DNA of 64,000 nt, taken from Saprospiraceae bacterium (lineage in GTDB: Bacteria > Bacteroidota > Bacteroidia > Chitinophagales > Saprospiraceae). Each line of letters opens with the position of its first letter. Position 1 is the first letter of the stretch. The notes under the pieces are model-generated. The model searched no databases. It saw only the letters and a program-made list of their open reading frames with translations, and was not told the DNA's origin. The DNA lies in assembly GCA_016716185.1 (NCBI GenBank), contig JADJWV010000002.1:406001-470000 (forward strand), given 5' to 3'. Positions 44,184 to 53,362 of the stretch are shown one piece after another. The translations under genes were made by a program, and so were the position numbers.

Positions 44184-44531
44184 TTATGCTGTGCCTTCTG
44201 TTTTTTCTTTTTTAAGTTTATTTACCGATTTCAGGATCATAAACATGACAAAAGCGATGATCAAAAAGTTAATAAAAGTCGAAATAAATTTGCCATAATA
44301 AATTGCAGATTCCGGTGTGGTTACTGCGCCTGTTGCATCTTTTACTTCAGCAGCCAAAACCATTTTGGCAGCATTCAAATCGCCGATCTGAAAAATATTT
44401 CCAACCACCGGCATGACGATACCATCTACAAAGGAGGCTGTTACTGCACCAAAGCCTGTGGCCATGACAAGGCCGACAGCAATTTCAATGAGGTTTCCCT
44501 GGATTGCGAATTCTTTAAATTCTTTGAACAT
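44184..44531 (-). CDS. mscL: Large-conductance mechanosensitive channel MscL
   Basis: A 115-aa protein starting MFKEFKEFAIQGNLIEIAVG with two membrane helices (about 17-43 and 76-98) and a charged C-terminal bundle (SVNKLKKEKTEG). Matches MscL length and topology; opens under membrane tension to release solutes. 78 bp upstream of the reductase start in the same direction. Confidence 0.95.
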   Translation of the reverse strand: MFKEFKEFAIQGNLIEIAVGLVMATGFGAVTASFVDGIVMPVVGNIFQIGDLNAAKMVLAAEVKDATGAVTTPESAIYYGKFISTFINFLIIAFVMFMILKSVNKLKKEKTEGTA

Positions 44532-44582
44532 AGGTTTTTCGTTTAGTGATGAAAGGATTGAAAAATAATTGTCATCGCTAAT

Positions 44583-46862
44583 TTAAGCAGAATGCAATTC
44601 TTTCCTGATTTTATTTAAGGCAGAACCCTCGCGAACCCAGTTGATCTGTTGTTCGTTGTATGTATGCATCACTTCAAAAGCATCTGTTGTACCATCTGCA
44701 TGACGAAGAATTAAATTTAATGGAGAACCGGGTTTCATTTCATCGAATCCCTGTATATCAATCCAATCATCTTGTCTGATTTTCTCATAATCTGCAGGAT
44801 TTATAAAAGTCAAAGCCAGCATTCCCTGCTTTTTTAGATTCGTTTCATGGATACGTGCAAAGGATTTCACGACGACGGCTTTTACACCCAGAAAGCGGGG
44901 TTCCATCGCCGCATGTTCGCGGGAAGAACCTTCGCCATAATTTTCTTCGCCAAACACCACTGTAGAAATTCCGTTGGCTTTGTAAAGTCTTGCTGAATCG
45001 GGTACAGGCATATAAGCTGAATTTACAAAGTTCAGAACTTTGTTGGCCTCATCGTTGTATGCGTTGATGGCGCCGATCAAACAATTGTTGGAAATATTTT
45101 CGAGGTGACCCCTGAACTCCAGCCAGGGCCCGGCCATAGAAATATGATCGGTGGTGCATTTTCCTTTGGCTTTGATCAATACGCGCATGTTTTTCAGATC
45201 CGTATCTTGTATGGGTGTAAAGGGTGCAAGCAATTGCAATCTACTGCTGGCAGGATTGATGATGACTTCTGTCGCCTGACCATTTGCAGCCGGAGCTTCA
45301 TAACCGGCGTCTCTGACATCAAATCCCATTGGGGGCAATTCCACTCCGGTAGGTGGATCCAATTGGACTTGCTCACCGTTCTCGTTGGTCAGGGTATCGG
45401 TGATGGGATTGAAGCATAGGTCACCTGCGATGGCCAATGCAGTCACAATTTCAGGAGAGGCCACAAATGCATGCGTGCTCAATAATCCGTCGTTTCTTTT
45501 TGAAAAATTTCTATTGAACGAAGTAATGATTGAATTTTTTCTGGTGGGATCATCTATATGGCGTTTCCATTGTCCGATGCAAGGTCCGCAGGCATTCGCG
45601 AGCACCACACCTCCCATATTCTCAAAATCAGCGAGAAATCCATCCCGCTCTACAGTATATCGTATTTGCTCTGAACCCGGAGTTACGGTAAATTCAGATT
45701 TGGCTTTGAGCTGTTTTTCTACAGCTTGCTTTGCGAGGGAAGCTGCCCGGGAAAGGTCTTCATACGAAGAATTGGTACAGGATCCGATGAGGCCGACTTC
45801 TAATTTTTGTGGATAGTTGTTTTCTCTGACAGCCTGAGCAAATTTAGATAGCGGCCATGCCAGGTCCGGGGTATAGGGTCCGTTGATGTGGGGTTCGAGT
45901 GTGGAGAGGTCGATTTCGATAAGCTGGTCGAAATATTTTTCAGGCTCCTGATAGCATTCAAAATCACCGGTTAGATCCGGAGCAATGGCATCGCAAAGAT
46001 CGGCAACGGTTGCCCTCCCTGTTGACTTCAGGTAACGACTCATAGATGCATCGTAACCAAAAGTAGAAGTCGTAGCACCGATTTCTGCACCCATATTGCA
46101 TATGGTTCCTTTTCCTGTGCAGGAAAGGGATTCTGCACCCTCGCCAAAATATTCCACGATGGAACCGGTACCCCCTTTAACGGTCAGGATTCCCGCAACT
46201 TTCAAAATCACATCTTTGGCTGAGGTCCAGCCCGATAACTTCCCGGTAAGTTTGACTCCAATGATTTTTGGCATTTTGAGTTCCCAGGCCATACCGGTCA
46301 TGACATCAACCGCATCAGCCCCTCCGACCCCAATGGCGATCATTCCCAGTCCGCCTGCATTGGGCGTATGCGAATCGGTCCCTATCATCATACCTCCAGG
46401 AAAAGCATAGTTCTCGAGTACGATCTGGTGAATGATACCAGCACCTGGTTTCCAAAAACCAATACCATATTTATTTGAAATGGATTTGAGAAATTCAAAA
46501 ACTTCTGCATTGTCTTTCAATGAAGCATTTAAGTCTTGTTGAGCCCCATTTTCAGCAAGGATCAGGTGATCGCAATGGACTGTTGTTGGGACTGCAGTTT
46601 TTTCTTTGCCACAAGTCATGAATTGCAAAAGAGCCATTTGCGCTGTGGCATCCTGCATCGCCACGCGGTCCGGAGCAAAGAATACGTAATCTTTAGCTTT
46701 CTGATAATCGCGAAGCGGGGAGTCGCTGTGCAAATGGGTAAACAATATTTTTTCGGTGAGTGTGAGCGGCCTTCCCAGACTTTTTCTTACTTGTGCTACG
46801 CGTTGCGAAAAACTGCTGTAATGCTTTTGCAGCATATCCAAATCGAAAGGCAGAGTACTCAT
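44583..46862 (-). CDS. Aconitate hydratase
   Basis: A 759-aa [4Fe-4S] TCA-cycle enzyme converting citrate to isocitrate. Cluster cysteines C362 (LIGSCTNSSYEDL), C425 and C428 (ANACGPCIGQWKRH), and the C-terminal swivel domain with the FGEENYGEGSSREHAAMEPRFL motif (given as its key part: GEGSSREHAA). The length and FITTxxxVHCDHL-like start match the mitochondrial-type aconitase common in Bacteroidota rather than the 890-aa AcnA. Probably in one transcript with mscL and the reductase. Confidence 0.95.
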   Translation of the reverse strand: MSTLPFDLDMLQKHYSSFSQRVAQVRKSLGRPLTLTEKILFTHLHSDSPLRDYQKAKDYVFFAPDRVAMQDATAQMALLQFMTCGKEKTAVPTTVHCDHLILAENGAQQDLNASLKDNAEVFEFLKSISNKYGIGFWKPGAGIIHQIVLENYAFPGGMMIGTDSHTPNAGGLGMIAIGVGGADAVDVMTGMAWELKMPKIIGVKLTGKLSGWTSAKDVILKVAGILTVKGGTGSIVEYFGEGAESLSCTGKGTICNMGAEIGATTSTFGYDASMSRYLKSTGRATVADLCDAIAPDLTGDFECYQEPEKYFDQLIEIDLSTLEPHINGPYTPDLAWPLSKFAQAVRENNYPQKLEVGLIGSCTNSSYEDLSRAASLAKQAVEKQLKAKSEFTVTPGSEQIRYTVERDGFLADFENMGGVVLANACGPCIGQWKRHIDDPTRKNSIITSFNRNFSKRNDGLLSTHAFVASPEIVTALAIAGDLCFNPITDTLTNENGEQVQLDPPTGVELPPMGFDVRDAGYEAPAANGQATEVIINPASSRLQLLAPFTPIQDTDLKNMRVLIKAKGKCTTDHISMAGPWLEFRGHLENISNNCLIGAINAYNDEANKVLNFVNSAYMPVPDSARLYKANGISTVVFGEENYGEGSSREHAAMEPRFLGVKAVVVKSFARIHETNLKKQGMLALTFINPADYEKIRQDDWIDIQGFDEMKPGSPLNLILRHADGTTDAFEVMHTYNEQQINWVREGSALNKIRKELHSA

Positions 46863-47025
46863 GGTAAAAGGTATTTTAGAATTTTGAAATTTGCCGCAAT
46901 GATAGCGGATTCCGCTTTAAGAACAAAGCAATAAAGACTATGTTCCCGGGAATTCTATAAGGTTTCTTTGTGTTTTGTTTATAATTTGTGAACGCCGGTT
47001 TGCGTTAAGAGAATAACTTCGCTGT

Positions 47026-47541
47026 ATGATTCTGCGGTTCGCACTATTTTTGGGGCTACTGACTTTTTTTTCCTGTTCCAAACAGGAAACCGGCGATTTT
47101 AAGCTGGAATACCGGATGCGCATCGAACTGGATGCTGCAGCCAATCCTCTCCTTACACACGTTTATCAGCAAAGATTGCCCTCTGCATGGGTATCTTTTT
47201 TACTGGCCAACAATCTGGACAACGAAGATATCCGTTTGATCCGGCCCCGGGAGGTATTTATAAGTCCCGTATTGGATCCGGAAATCAGTTATAAGTTGTT
47301 CGCCGAAGCGCATGTAAGTTTGTTCGATCCATCCGATCCCCTGAATAAACTTTACATCGGAGATATTTACGATAATATCGAAGATCGCGAAGAGCTCTTC
47401 CTGCTTCCCGGCCTTGCCGATGTCAAAGAGCTGATCATGTTACCTGAATTTGTATTGCAATTGGAAATGAATTTGCGCAGCGTACCCGGACGGGTTTCTG
47501 AACATTTTGTAGTGGTGCAGTTTGATGTGTTTTTGAAATGA
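47026..47541 (+). CDS. Predicted lipoprotein (171 aa)
   Basis: Signal sequence MILRFALFLGLLTFFSC with the lipobox cysteine at residue 17, then a 150-aa acidic domain (DFKLEYRMRIELDA ... SEHFVVVQFDVFLK) predicted all-beta. No family recognised. Divergent from aconitase. Likely anchored in the outer membrane or periplasmic face. Confidence 0.65.
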   Translation: MILRFALFLGLLTFFSCSKQETGDFKLEYRMRIELDAAANPLLTHVYQQRLPSAWVSFLLANNLDNEDIRLIRPREVFISPVLDPEISYKLFAEAHVSLFDPSDPLNKLYIGDIYDNIEDREELFLLPGLADVKELIMLPEFVLQLEMNLRSVPGRVSEHFVVVQFDVFLK

Positions 47542-47604
47542 GCTTGAAGCCGAATGCAGACTGATAAAAGAGTAATAATTTATAACTCATGAATGAAGTA
47601 GAGG

Positions 47605-47716
47605 CTAACGTTTGTTAGGAATTTGCTTGCAATCAAGTTCAACTTTGTAATTATTTGAGAAAGTGTGTTTAACTTTCGGCTTTCCGCTTTAAGCTATTAG
47701 ATCTTCCCCATTCCCC
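47605..47716 (+). repeat. Degenerate copy of the composite repeat island
   Basis: CTAAC-GTTT-GTTAG (47605-47618), then CTTTCGGCTTTCCGCTTTAAGC (about 47673-47694) and ATCTTCCCCATTCCCC (about 47701-47716): the order palindrome, CTTCGC-type unit, C-rich unit is the same as in the islands at 14.3 and 34.2 kb. It follows the lipoprotein gene in the same orientation. Confidence 0.55.
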
Positions 47717-47726
47717 GAATTTTTCT

Positions 47727-47734
47727 TAAGTTTG
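47727..47734 (+). promoter_or_regulatory. -7 element of the small barrel gene
   Basis: TAAGTTTG matches TAnnTTTG, 17 bp before the ATG at 47752, implying a leader of about ten bases. Confidence 0.4.
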
Positions 47735-47751
47735 AGTCTAATTTATTGAAA

Positions 47752-48216
47752 ATGAGAAATACAATTTGCAGCATCCTGTTTGCCTTCATTTCATTGAGCA
47801 CCTCGTTTTCCCAAAGCAATCAGTCGGTATATGCCGAACTTTTGGGGAATGGTTTGATCTTTAGTTTCAATTACGATACCCGTTTTAGCGATAAGCCTAC
47901 AGGTTTAGGAGGTAGGTTCGGATTAGGCTTCATTGGTAAAGGGGATGAGGGGGCACTCTTAATACCTATGCAATTGAATTGGCTGTTGGGAAAGGATGGA
48001 AAATATTTTGAAATCGGATTAGGAACTACTTATGTTGGCGGTACTCAGGAGTTTTTCGAAGAGGATATTGATCATTTTGTAGGGACCTTAACCTTTGGTT
48101 ACAGAAGACAACCTCTTGACGGCGGATTCATGTGGAAAGCTGCAATTACACCCATTTTAGCGGATGGCTTTTTCTGGCCATATTACGTTGGATTTGGCTT
48201 GGGCTATTCCTTTTAA
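47752..48216 (+). CDS. Small outer-membrane beta-barrel protein (154 aa)
   Basis: Signal peptide MRNTICSILFAFISLSTSFSQ, then alternating strands (VYAELLGNGLIFSFNYDTRF, GLGGRFGLGFIGKGD, GFMWKAAITPILADGFFWPYYVGFGLGYSF) ending in an aromatic, as outer-membrane barrels do. A TTG two codons upstream is the alternative start; the ATG is preferred. Specific function unknown. Confidence 0.7.
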   Translation: MRNTICSILFAFISLSTSFSQSNQSVYAELLGNGLIFSFNYDTRFSDKPTGLGGRFGLGFIGKGDEGALLIPMQLNWLLGKDGKYFEIGLGTTYVGGTQEFFEEDIDHFVGTLTFGYRRQPLDGGFMWKAAITPILADGFFWPYYVGFGLGYSF

Positions 48217-48235
48217 CTGGATGATTGAAACTTAT

Positions 48236-49009
48236 TCATCTGGAACGAAAATGTTTTAGGTTGATCACTTCTTGTTCGGTCAGTGGCCGATAATGCCCTC
48301 TGGGCAGATTTTTTTTAGTAAGTCCTGCAAATAAAACGCGATCGAGTTTTTCGACTTCATAACCCAGTTTTTCGAAAATACGACGCACAATGCGGTTTTT
48401 TCCACTGTGGATTTGGATCCCTATTTCATCTTTTTTTTCCTGGACGTAATCCAGGCTGTCTACTTCGGCAATTCCATCTTCAAGCATAACTCCCTGAACG
48501 ATGGCTTCAAAATCTCTTTTCGTGAGGGCTTTATTTAATTTGGCGTGATACAGTTTTTTTATTTTGTAGGAGGGGTGTGAAAGTTTTTGCGCAAGATCGC
48601 CGTCGTTGGTGAGTATCAGCAGACCGGTTGTATTTCGGTCGAGGCGGCCTACCGGATAGACGCGTTCTTGAATTTCTGATTTGATCAGATCGTAAACCGT
48701 TCTTCTTCCACGTTCGTCGTCGAGCGTTGTGATCACATTTTTGGGTTTATTCAGCAGCAGGTAAATTTTTGTACGTTCTCTTTTGAGAAGTTTGCCCTGA
48801 TATTTCACCTTGTCCTGAGCCTGAACCAGGTAGGCTGGATTTTCTTCGACTTTATCGTTGACCAGGATTTGACCGCTTTTCACCAGAGCTGCGGCATCCC
48901 GTCTGGAACATATCCCGCAATGGGCGATGTATTTATTCAGCCGAAAATCAGAAGATGTATCTTTTTCCTTAGGAGTGAAATTCTTTTTAGAATGGCGTAG
49001 GTTCTTCAT
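48236..49009 (-). CDS. 23S rRNA pseudouridine synthase (RluB/RsuA family)
   Basis: A 257-aa protein with an N-terminal S4 RNA-binding domain (FRLNKYIAHCGICSRRDAAALVKSGQILVND, residues about 22-52, in parts) and the catalytic GRLDRNTTGLLILTNDGDL motif (D near residue 121). Isomerises uridine in rRNA. Its start lies inside the 3' end of dnaB with a 23-bp coding overlap, so translation is probably coupled. RluB is the most likely subgroup. Confidence 0.9.
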   Translation of the reverse strand: MKNLRHSKKNFTPKEKDTSSDFRLNKYIAHCGICSRRDAAALVKSGQILVNDKVEENPAYLVQAQDKVKYQGKLLKRERTKIYLLLNKPKNVITTLDDERGRRTVYDLIKSEIQERVYPVGRLDRNTTGLLILTNDGDLAQKLSHPSYKIKKLYHAKLNKALTKRDFEAIVQGVMLEDGIAEVDSLDYVQEKKDEIGIQIHSGKNRIVRRIFEKLGYEVEKLDRVLFAGLTKKNLPRGHYRPLTEQEVINLKHFRSR

Positions 49010-50492
49010 CGTTCATTGCAGATTGTTTGATGATCACATTCGGTGTTGAAGAAGACATATGGCTGAATGGATCAAAAGGATTGTCGGCCGGAACAAATTT
49101 AGCATACTTATCGATGAAGCGGAGATTTACTGTACCTGTGGCACCGTTACGGTGTTTTGCAATAATGAGTTCGGTACTCCCTTTGGGCATATCGTAATTG
49201 GTCTCGAGATCGTAGTAATCCGGACGGTAAATAAACAATACCATGTCGGCATCCTGTTCGATCGCTCCCGATTCGCGGAGGTTGGAGAGCTGCGGACGTT
49301 TGTTTTCTTTCGTTTGGGTTTCAGCGGCACGATTCAACTGCGACAAGGCAATGACAGGGATGTTGATTTCTTTGGCCAGACTTTTCAAAGCACGAGAGAT
49401 GGTTGAAATTTCCTGTTCACGGCTGCCTTTTTTATCCGCACCGCCAATGGTCATCAATTGCAGGTAATCGATGATGACCAGTCCGATTTTATATTGCTGG
49501 TGCAACCTGCGGCATTTCGCCCGCAACTCGAAAACGTTGAGCGAGGGCGTGTCGTCGATGTATATGGGCGCTTCGCCCAATTTGGTAATCGAATGGTTAA
49601 GTTTGGTCCAATCGTCTTCATCCAGTTTACCGTTTCGCATTTTACCCCCTTCAATTTCTGACTCCATAGAAAGCAGACGGTTGACCAATTCGAGATTGTT
49701 CATTTCTAGGGAGAACAAAGCGACTGGGACATTAAAATCCATGGCAGCATTTCGACCCATCGCCAGGGTGAATGCTGTTTTCCCCATACCGGGACGTGCG
49801 GCGACAATGATGAGGTTTGAGCGTTGCCAGCCGGAAGTAATTTTATCGAGTTCGGGAAAGCCACTGGCTACCCCTGAAATTCCCGATTCGTGGTGGATCA
49901 TCGTTTCGAGCCGGTGTTTGGCAAGACGAATAAGGGAACCTACGGACTCATATCCCCTGCGCAGATATTTATCAGTGATGTCGTACAGCCCTTGCTCGGC
50001 TGCATCCAAAAGGTCAAATACGTCTTTGCTGTCTTCGAAAGAATCCTGGATGATCCCGGTTGAAATCCGAATGAGTTCCCGTTGAACGAATTTCTGTGCG
50101 ACAATTCGCGCATGGTATTCCAGATTGGCTGAAGAAGCAACTTTATTGGCCAGTTCGAGGATGAAGGAGAGTCCGCCGACTTCTTCGAGTTGGTTGCTTT
50201 TGTGCAGGATCTCTCGGACGGTAAGGGTATCTATAGGTTGGCTCGACTGAAAGAGCTTGACCATGGCCTGGTAAATCTTTTGGTGGGCCGGTTTGTAAAA
50301 ACTTTCTGGCTGCAGGATATCCAATACGATAGATATGGCATCCTTGTCGAGCATGATGGCGCCAAGCACGGTTTCTTCGAGCTCAATGGCTTGCGGTTGA
50401 ATGCGTTCGTAGGCCAGAGGACTGTTTTCCTGGTTTTTATAGCGCAGTCCGCCCTGGCTTATTTTTAATGCGTCTTTTAGGGATTCGGCCAT
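48987..50492 (-). CDS. dnaB: Replicative DNA helicase DnaB
   Basis: A 501-aa hexameric helicase. N-terminal domain (about 28-130, ETVLGAIMLDKDAISIVLDIL), linker, then RecA-like ATPase with Walker A ARPGMGKTAF near 233 and Walker B LVIIDYLQLM near 338, plus the R-finger region. No intein is seen. It unwinds DNA ahead of the replication fork. Overlaps the rRNA pseudouridine synthase gene at its 3' end. Confidence 0.96.
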   Translation of the reverse strand: MAESLKDALKISQGGLRYKNQENSPLAYERIQPQAIELEETVLGAIMLDKDAISIVLDILQPESFYKPAHQKIYQAMVKLFQSSQPIDTLTVREILHKSNQLEEVGGLSFILELANKVASSANLEYHARIVAQKFVQRELIRISTGIIQDSFEDSKDVFDLLDAAEQGLYDITDKYLRRGYESVGSLIRLAKHRLETMIHHESGISGVASGFPELDKITSGWQRSNLIIVAARPGMGKTAFTLAMGRNAAMDFNVPVALFSLEMNNLELVNRLLSMESEIEGGKMRNGKLDEDDWTKLNHSITKLGEAPIYIDDTPSLNVFELRAKCRRLHQQYKIGLVIIDYLQLMTIGGADKKGSREQEISTISRALKSLAKEINIPVIALSQLNRAAETQTKENKRPQLSNLRESGAIEQDADMVLFIYRPDYYDLETNYDMPKGSTELIIAKHRNGATGTVNLRFIDKYAKFVPADNPFDPFSHMSSSTPNVIIKQSAMNDEEPTPF

Positions 50493-51140
50493 TTATAACT
50501 TAATTTGAGTTGCGATGAATAGATGCTGCAAAGATTAGAATTCATCAAATAATAAAAAAGTTCAATATGAGAGATGGAATGTTCATAAACAATAAAATAT
50601 ATGTTAAAAAATTGTTGAAAACTTCCGGCGAACAAGTTATGGACAAAAGTACATATTAAAAATTAGTTTAATATGAAAATTCTTTTGAACCTAAAGGTTT
50701 GCCGGTCAAAATTTTAGCACCAGGATGGAAAATGGCGAATGGAAGCGAACCGACCTAGATTTTCAATTATTAGAGTCAGAAATCTGTGAACCGGCGATTT
50801 TCTGCCGGGATATATGTGAAAAAATAATTATAAATAATTTTTATAATGTGTCTTTGGGAATGGATGAGGGAGTCCCGACATAGAGTTGATGAAAAAGAAA
50901 TACATCACCATTATGTCGGGAGGAGCAAAGAGTATGGAGTATTGAGAATAGAGAATCAAAATCCAACCCCGTAGGGGTGAAATGTCAATAGAGCTAAGAG
51001 ATTGAGGGAAAGGCTCAAAGCTGAAAGCTCAAAGCAAAAAGATTAAAGTGCTCAGTTCAGAGAGTTGAGTAAAGAAATTATAACGATAATTCTAAAGGTC
51101 TAAATGCCCAAAAGCCCAAAAGTCAAATAGTCAAAAATCA
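50493..51140. other. Gene-free 648 bp with hairpin and repeat remnant
   Basis: Contains a perfect 10-bp inverted repeat TCCCGACATA (50873-50882) with 50912-50921, whose loop has an inner GATG...CATC pair; one degenerate copy of the satellite hairpin (ACCCCGTAGGGGT at about 50963-50975 with following GAAATGTCAATAGAGC similar to the 211-bp unit); and AAGCTCAAAGC/AAAAGCCC low-complexity near 51015-51120. No gene recognised. Confidence 0.6.
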
Positions 51141-51806
51141 TCAAGGCCTTTTTCCTATACCCTCCAGTTTCTTTTGAACGGATTCCAACGTTTTGGTTTG
51201 AGTTTCAATCTGGACCTTCGTACCTTCCTGGTCTTTGTTATTTTGGCTGATCTGTTCTTCTCTTTTTTTAATTTTAGCTTTAGCCTCTTCTATATCTTTA
51301 TGGTAGGACGCGTTATCGCTTACCAGGTCTTTTAATTTTTTATTGAGTTTTTTGAGTGCGTCTTCTTCTTTTTCAAGTTGTTCGCGAGTCCAGGCGCGCT
51401 GGGTTTCAAAAGAAAACTCCTGGACGAATTCTTTTGCCTTTGAATACAGATCCGGATGTTCTTTGGAGTTGAGGAATGCCGTTTTCAGATCAAAAAACAT
51501 CGTGGCTCGGTAATCGCCGATCTGAACGTAAAGATCGAGTGGGGAACCATTGTTCAGCGTTGTTAAATTGGCAGCCATGATGAAATGCTCACCGGCTTTT
51601 TTATTCTTTTTAAGTTTGCCTGCATTCTTGAGGTATTTTTTCAGGACGTCTTCGATAAAATCTTCCCTGGCTTCCGGGATTTGTACCGTCAATCCGTTTT
51701 GGACGCCGAGACTCATGGATTGTTTGGATTCTTCAACCTGGGCTATAATCGTTTGATGATTAAAAGCAACTATCAAAACCAATTTTAGTATGAACGGATT
51801 TTTCAT
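51141..51806 (-). CDS. Secreted coiled-coil protein (221 aa)
   Basis: Signal peptide (MKNPFILKLVLIVAFNHQTIIAQ), then a globular part (about 30-135, SLGVQNGLTVQIPEAREDF, FFDLKTAFLNSKEHP) and a long charged coiled coil (about 135-221, heptads of K/E with L/I). No family recognised. Predicted periplasmic. Stand-alone gene. Confidence 0.6.
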   Translation of the reverse strand: MKNPFILKLVLIVAFNHQTIIAQVEESKQSMSLGVQNGLTVQIPEAREDFIEDVLKKYLKNAGKLKKNKKAGEHFIMAANLTTLNNGSPLDLYVQIGDYRATMFFDLKTAFLNSKEHPDLYSKAKEFVQEFSFETQRAWTREQLEKEEDALKKLNKKLKDLVSDNASYHKDIEEAKAKIKKREEQISQNNKDQEGTKVQIETQTKTLESVQKKLEGIGKRP

Positions 51807-51929
51807 ATGAGATTTTATTGTTTAGAATATTTAATGGATATAAAGCTACCAATTAATTTTCAATTTTCGATTGTACACTAACAAAAATCCAAACAATTTA
51901 TAAGCTGTTTGCGATAAACAAGTATCATA

Positions 51930-52190
51930 TTATTTCTTTACCAATTCTTTATGATCTTTTAAAGCAAGCTCGTACAAAAATTCGGGTGAAAAATCGGCTC
52001 CATTTGGCCAGCAAATGGTCCATGTATCTAAGGAGAATTTTTTAAAATATTCAATATCATGAAGTGGTTCAAATACGGGTCCGTAGATTTCATTTTTAAG
52101 ATCCACAACACCAACGGTCCCATCTGTAAATTTTAAACGGATCCTGAATTCTTCAAGGTGTTCTGCTTTTATGACTCTTATCGTATTCAT
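51930..52190 (-). CDS. DUF2442 family protein
   Basis: An 86-aa protein: KAEHLEEFRIRLKFTDGTVGVVDLKN then WTICWPNGADFSPEFLYELAL, the DUF2442 signature. These genes usually sit directly after a DUF4160 gene, and are suspected antitoxin- or partner-like proteins. Here the ATG overlaps the DUF4160 stop (ATGA on the minus strand), so the pair was once co-translated. Confidence 0.8.
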   Translation of the reverse strand: MNTIRVIKAEHLEEFRIRLKFTDGTVGVVDLKNEIYGPVFEPLHDIEYFKKFSLDTWTICWPNGADFSPEFLYELALKDHKELVKK

Positions 52191-52453
52191 AAATCTCTGT
52201 TTAAAGGTTCTATTTTGTTTAACTCCATTCGGTTTTGTGCAAGTTTCCAGGTTTCGACGAGTTCTGATTTATGCAAATCTAACCAATTGAAAATTAAATG
52301 AACCTGCTTTCTGGGCATCTCACCTCTGATCGTCCCATCCTCAATATCTATTATTGCAGTATAATTTTAGTATTCAACATGAAAATGGGGAGGGTTGTGC
52401 TCATTGTAATACATTTTTATAATGATTCCAAAAAATCTCGATATTTCAGGCAT
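52187..52453 (-). pseudogene. DUF4160 gene with in-frame stop codon
   Basis: From ATG 52453 the frame reads MPEISRFFGIIIKMYY, then NEHNPPHFHVEY, then a TAA at 52369-52367 (codon 29), and continues without interruption NYTAIIDIEDGTIRGEMPRK... VHLIFNWLDLHKSELVETWKL (in parts) to TGA at 52189-52187. The PPHFHxxY and LPxRxxxLVxxWxxLHxxEL patterns are those of DUF4160. A single base change would restore an 88-aa protein. Re-initiation at internal ATG (GEMPRK) could still yield a C-terminal fragment. Confidence 0.75.
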
Positions 52454-52523
52454 CACAAGTACTTAATTCGGGAGAAAATTTACAAAAGGAAAACAATAAT
52501 TAACAGGTTTGGTTCTGCAAGTG

Positions 52524-53255
52524 TTATGAAACAAACCTGTATTTGAGGATACAATAGATAGCTCTGAATCCATCTTTCCAGTTAATTTTTTTTCCTTCGG
52601 CATAGGTTCTGCCATAATAGGAAATACCTACTTCGAAGATCCGCAGACCTTTGATTCTTGATATTTTTGCGGTGACCTCCGGCTCAAAACCAAAACGACG
52701 CTCTACCAGATCCAGCGACTGAATGACCTCCGATTTGAAAAGTTTATAACAGGTTTCCATATCGGTCAGGTTCAGATTGGTAAACACATTTGATAAAAAG
52801 GTCAGAAATTTATTGCCGATGGAGTGCCAGAAAAATAATATTCGATGGGGTTTGCCTCCGATAAAACGCGAACCAAAAACGACATCGGCTTTATTTTCCA
52901 GTATGGGTTGCAGCAATAGGGGATATTCTCGCGGATCGTATTCGAGGTCTGCATCCTGGATCAGAATGAGGTCTCCGGTTGCTTCTTTGATGCCCGTATG
53001 GAGGGCAGCCCCTTTTCCTTTGTTGACGTCGTGTTTGCGATACAGGTAATTCCGTTCAGGATGCGAAGCCATATATTCCATCAGCCGCTCTTCGGTTTTG
53101 TCCTTCGAACAATCGTTGATCAGCAGAACTTCGAGTTGCAGCGATCCGGGCAATGTAACTTCTGCAATGGCATCGAGGATGTGGTGGATGGTCCTTTCTT
53201 CGTTATACACGGGAATGACGACGGACAGTTTGCGATAGGACTTGGCTGGATTCAT
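52524..53255 (-). CDS. Family 2 glycosyltransferase, DPM1-like
   Basis: A 243-aa cytoplasmic enzyme: VVIPVYNEERTIHHILDAI (about 11-29), donor-binding LLINDCSKDKTEE, and the acidic DADLEYDP motif (near residue 100) as in polyprenyl-phosphate mannosyl/glucosyltransferases. No C-terminal membrane helices, so it may be soluble or membrane-associated. Substrates unknown. Confidence 0.88.
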   Translation of the reverse strand: MNPAKSYRKLSVVIPVYNEERTIHHILDAIAEVTLPGSLQLEVLLINDCSKDKTEERLMEYMASHPERNYLYRKHDVNKGKGAALHTGIKEATGDLILIQDADLEYDPREYPLLLQPILENKADVVFGSRFIGGKPHRILFFWHSIGNKFLTFLSNVFTNLNLTDMETCYKLFKSEVIQSLDLVERRFGFEPEVTAKISRIKGLRIFEVGISYYGRTYAEGKKINWKDGFRAIYCILKYRFVS

Positions 53256-53362
53256 TGAGGCAAAAATAGGGGAAATGAATTATATTTATAGAGGACAAAT
53301 ATTCTATACATTTGATATCTGATATAATGGAACGATTGTGACATCTTAACCGGGAATTAGAT

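Noticed and set aside
50725..50883. Open frame of 52 codons starting MENGEWKRTDLDF
   Set aside because: No recognised family, no promoter or neighbour support, ends inside the hairpin; likely chance.
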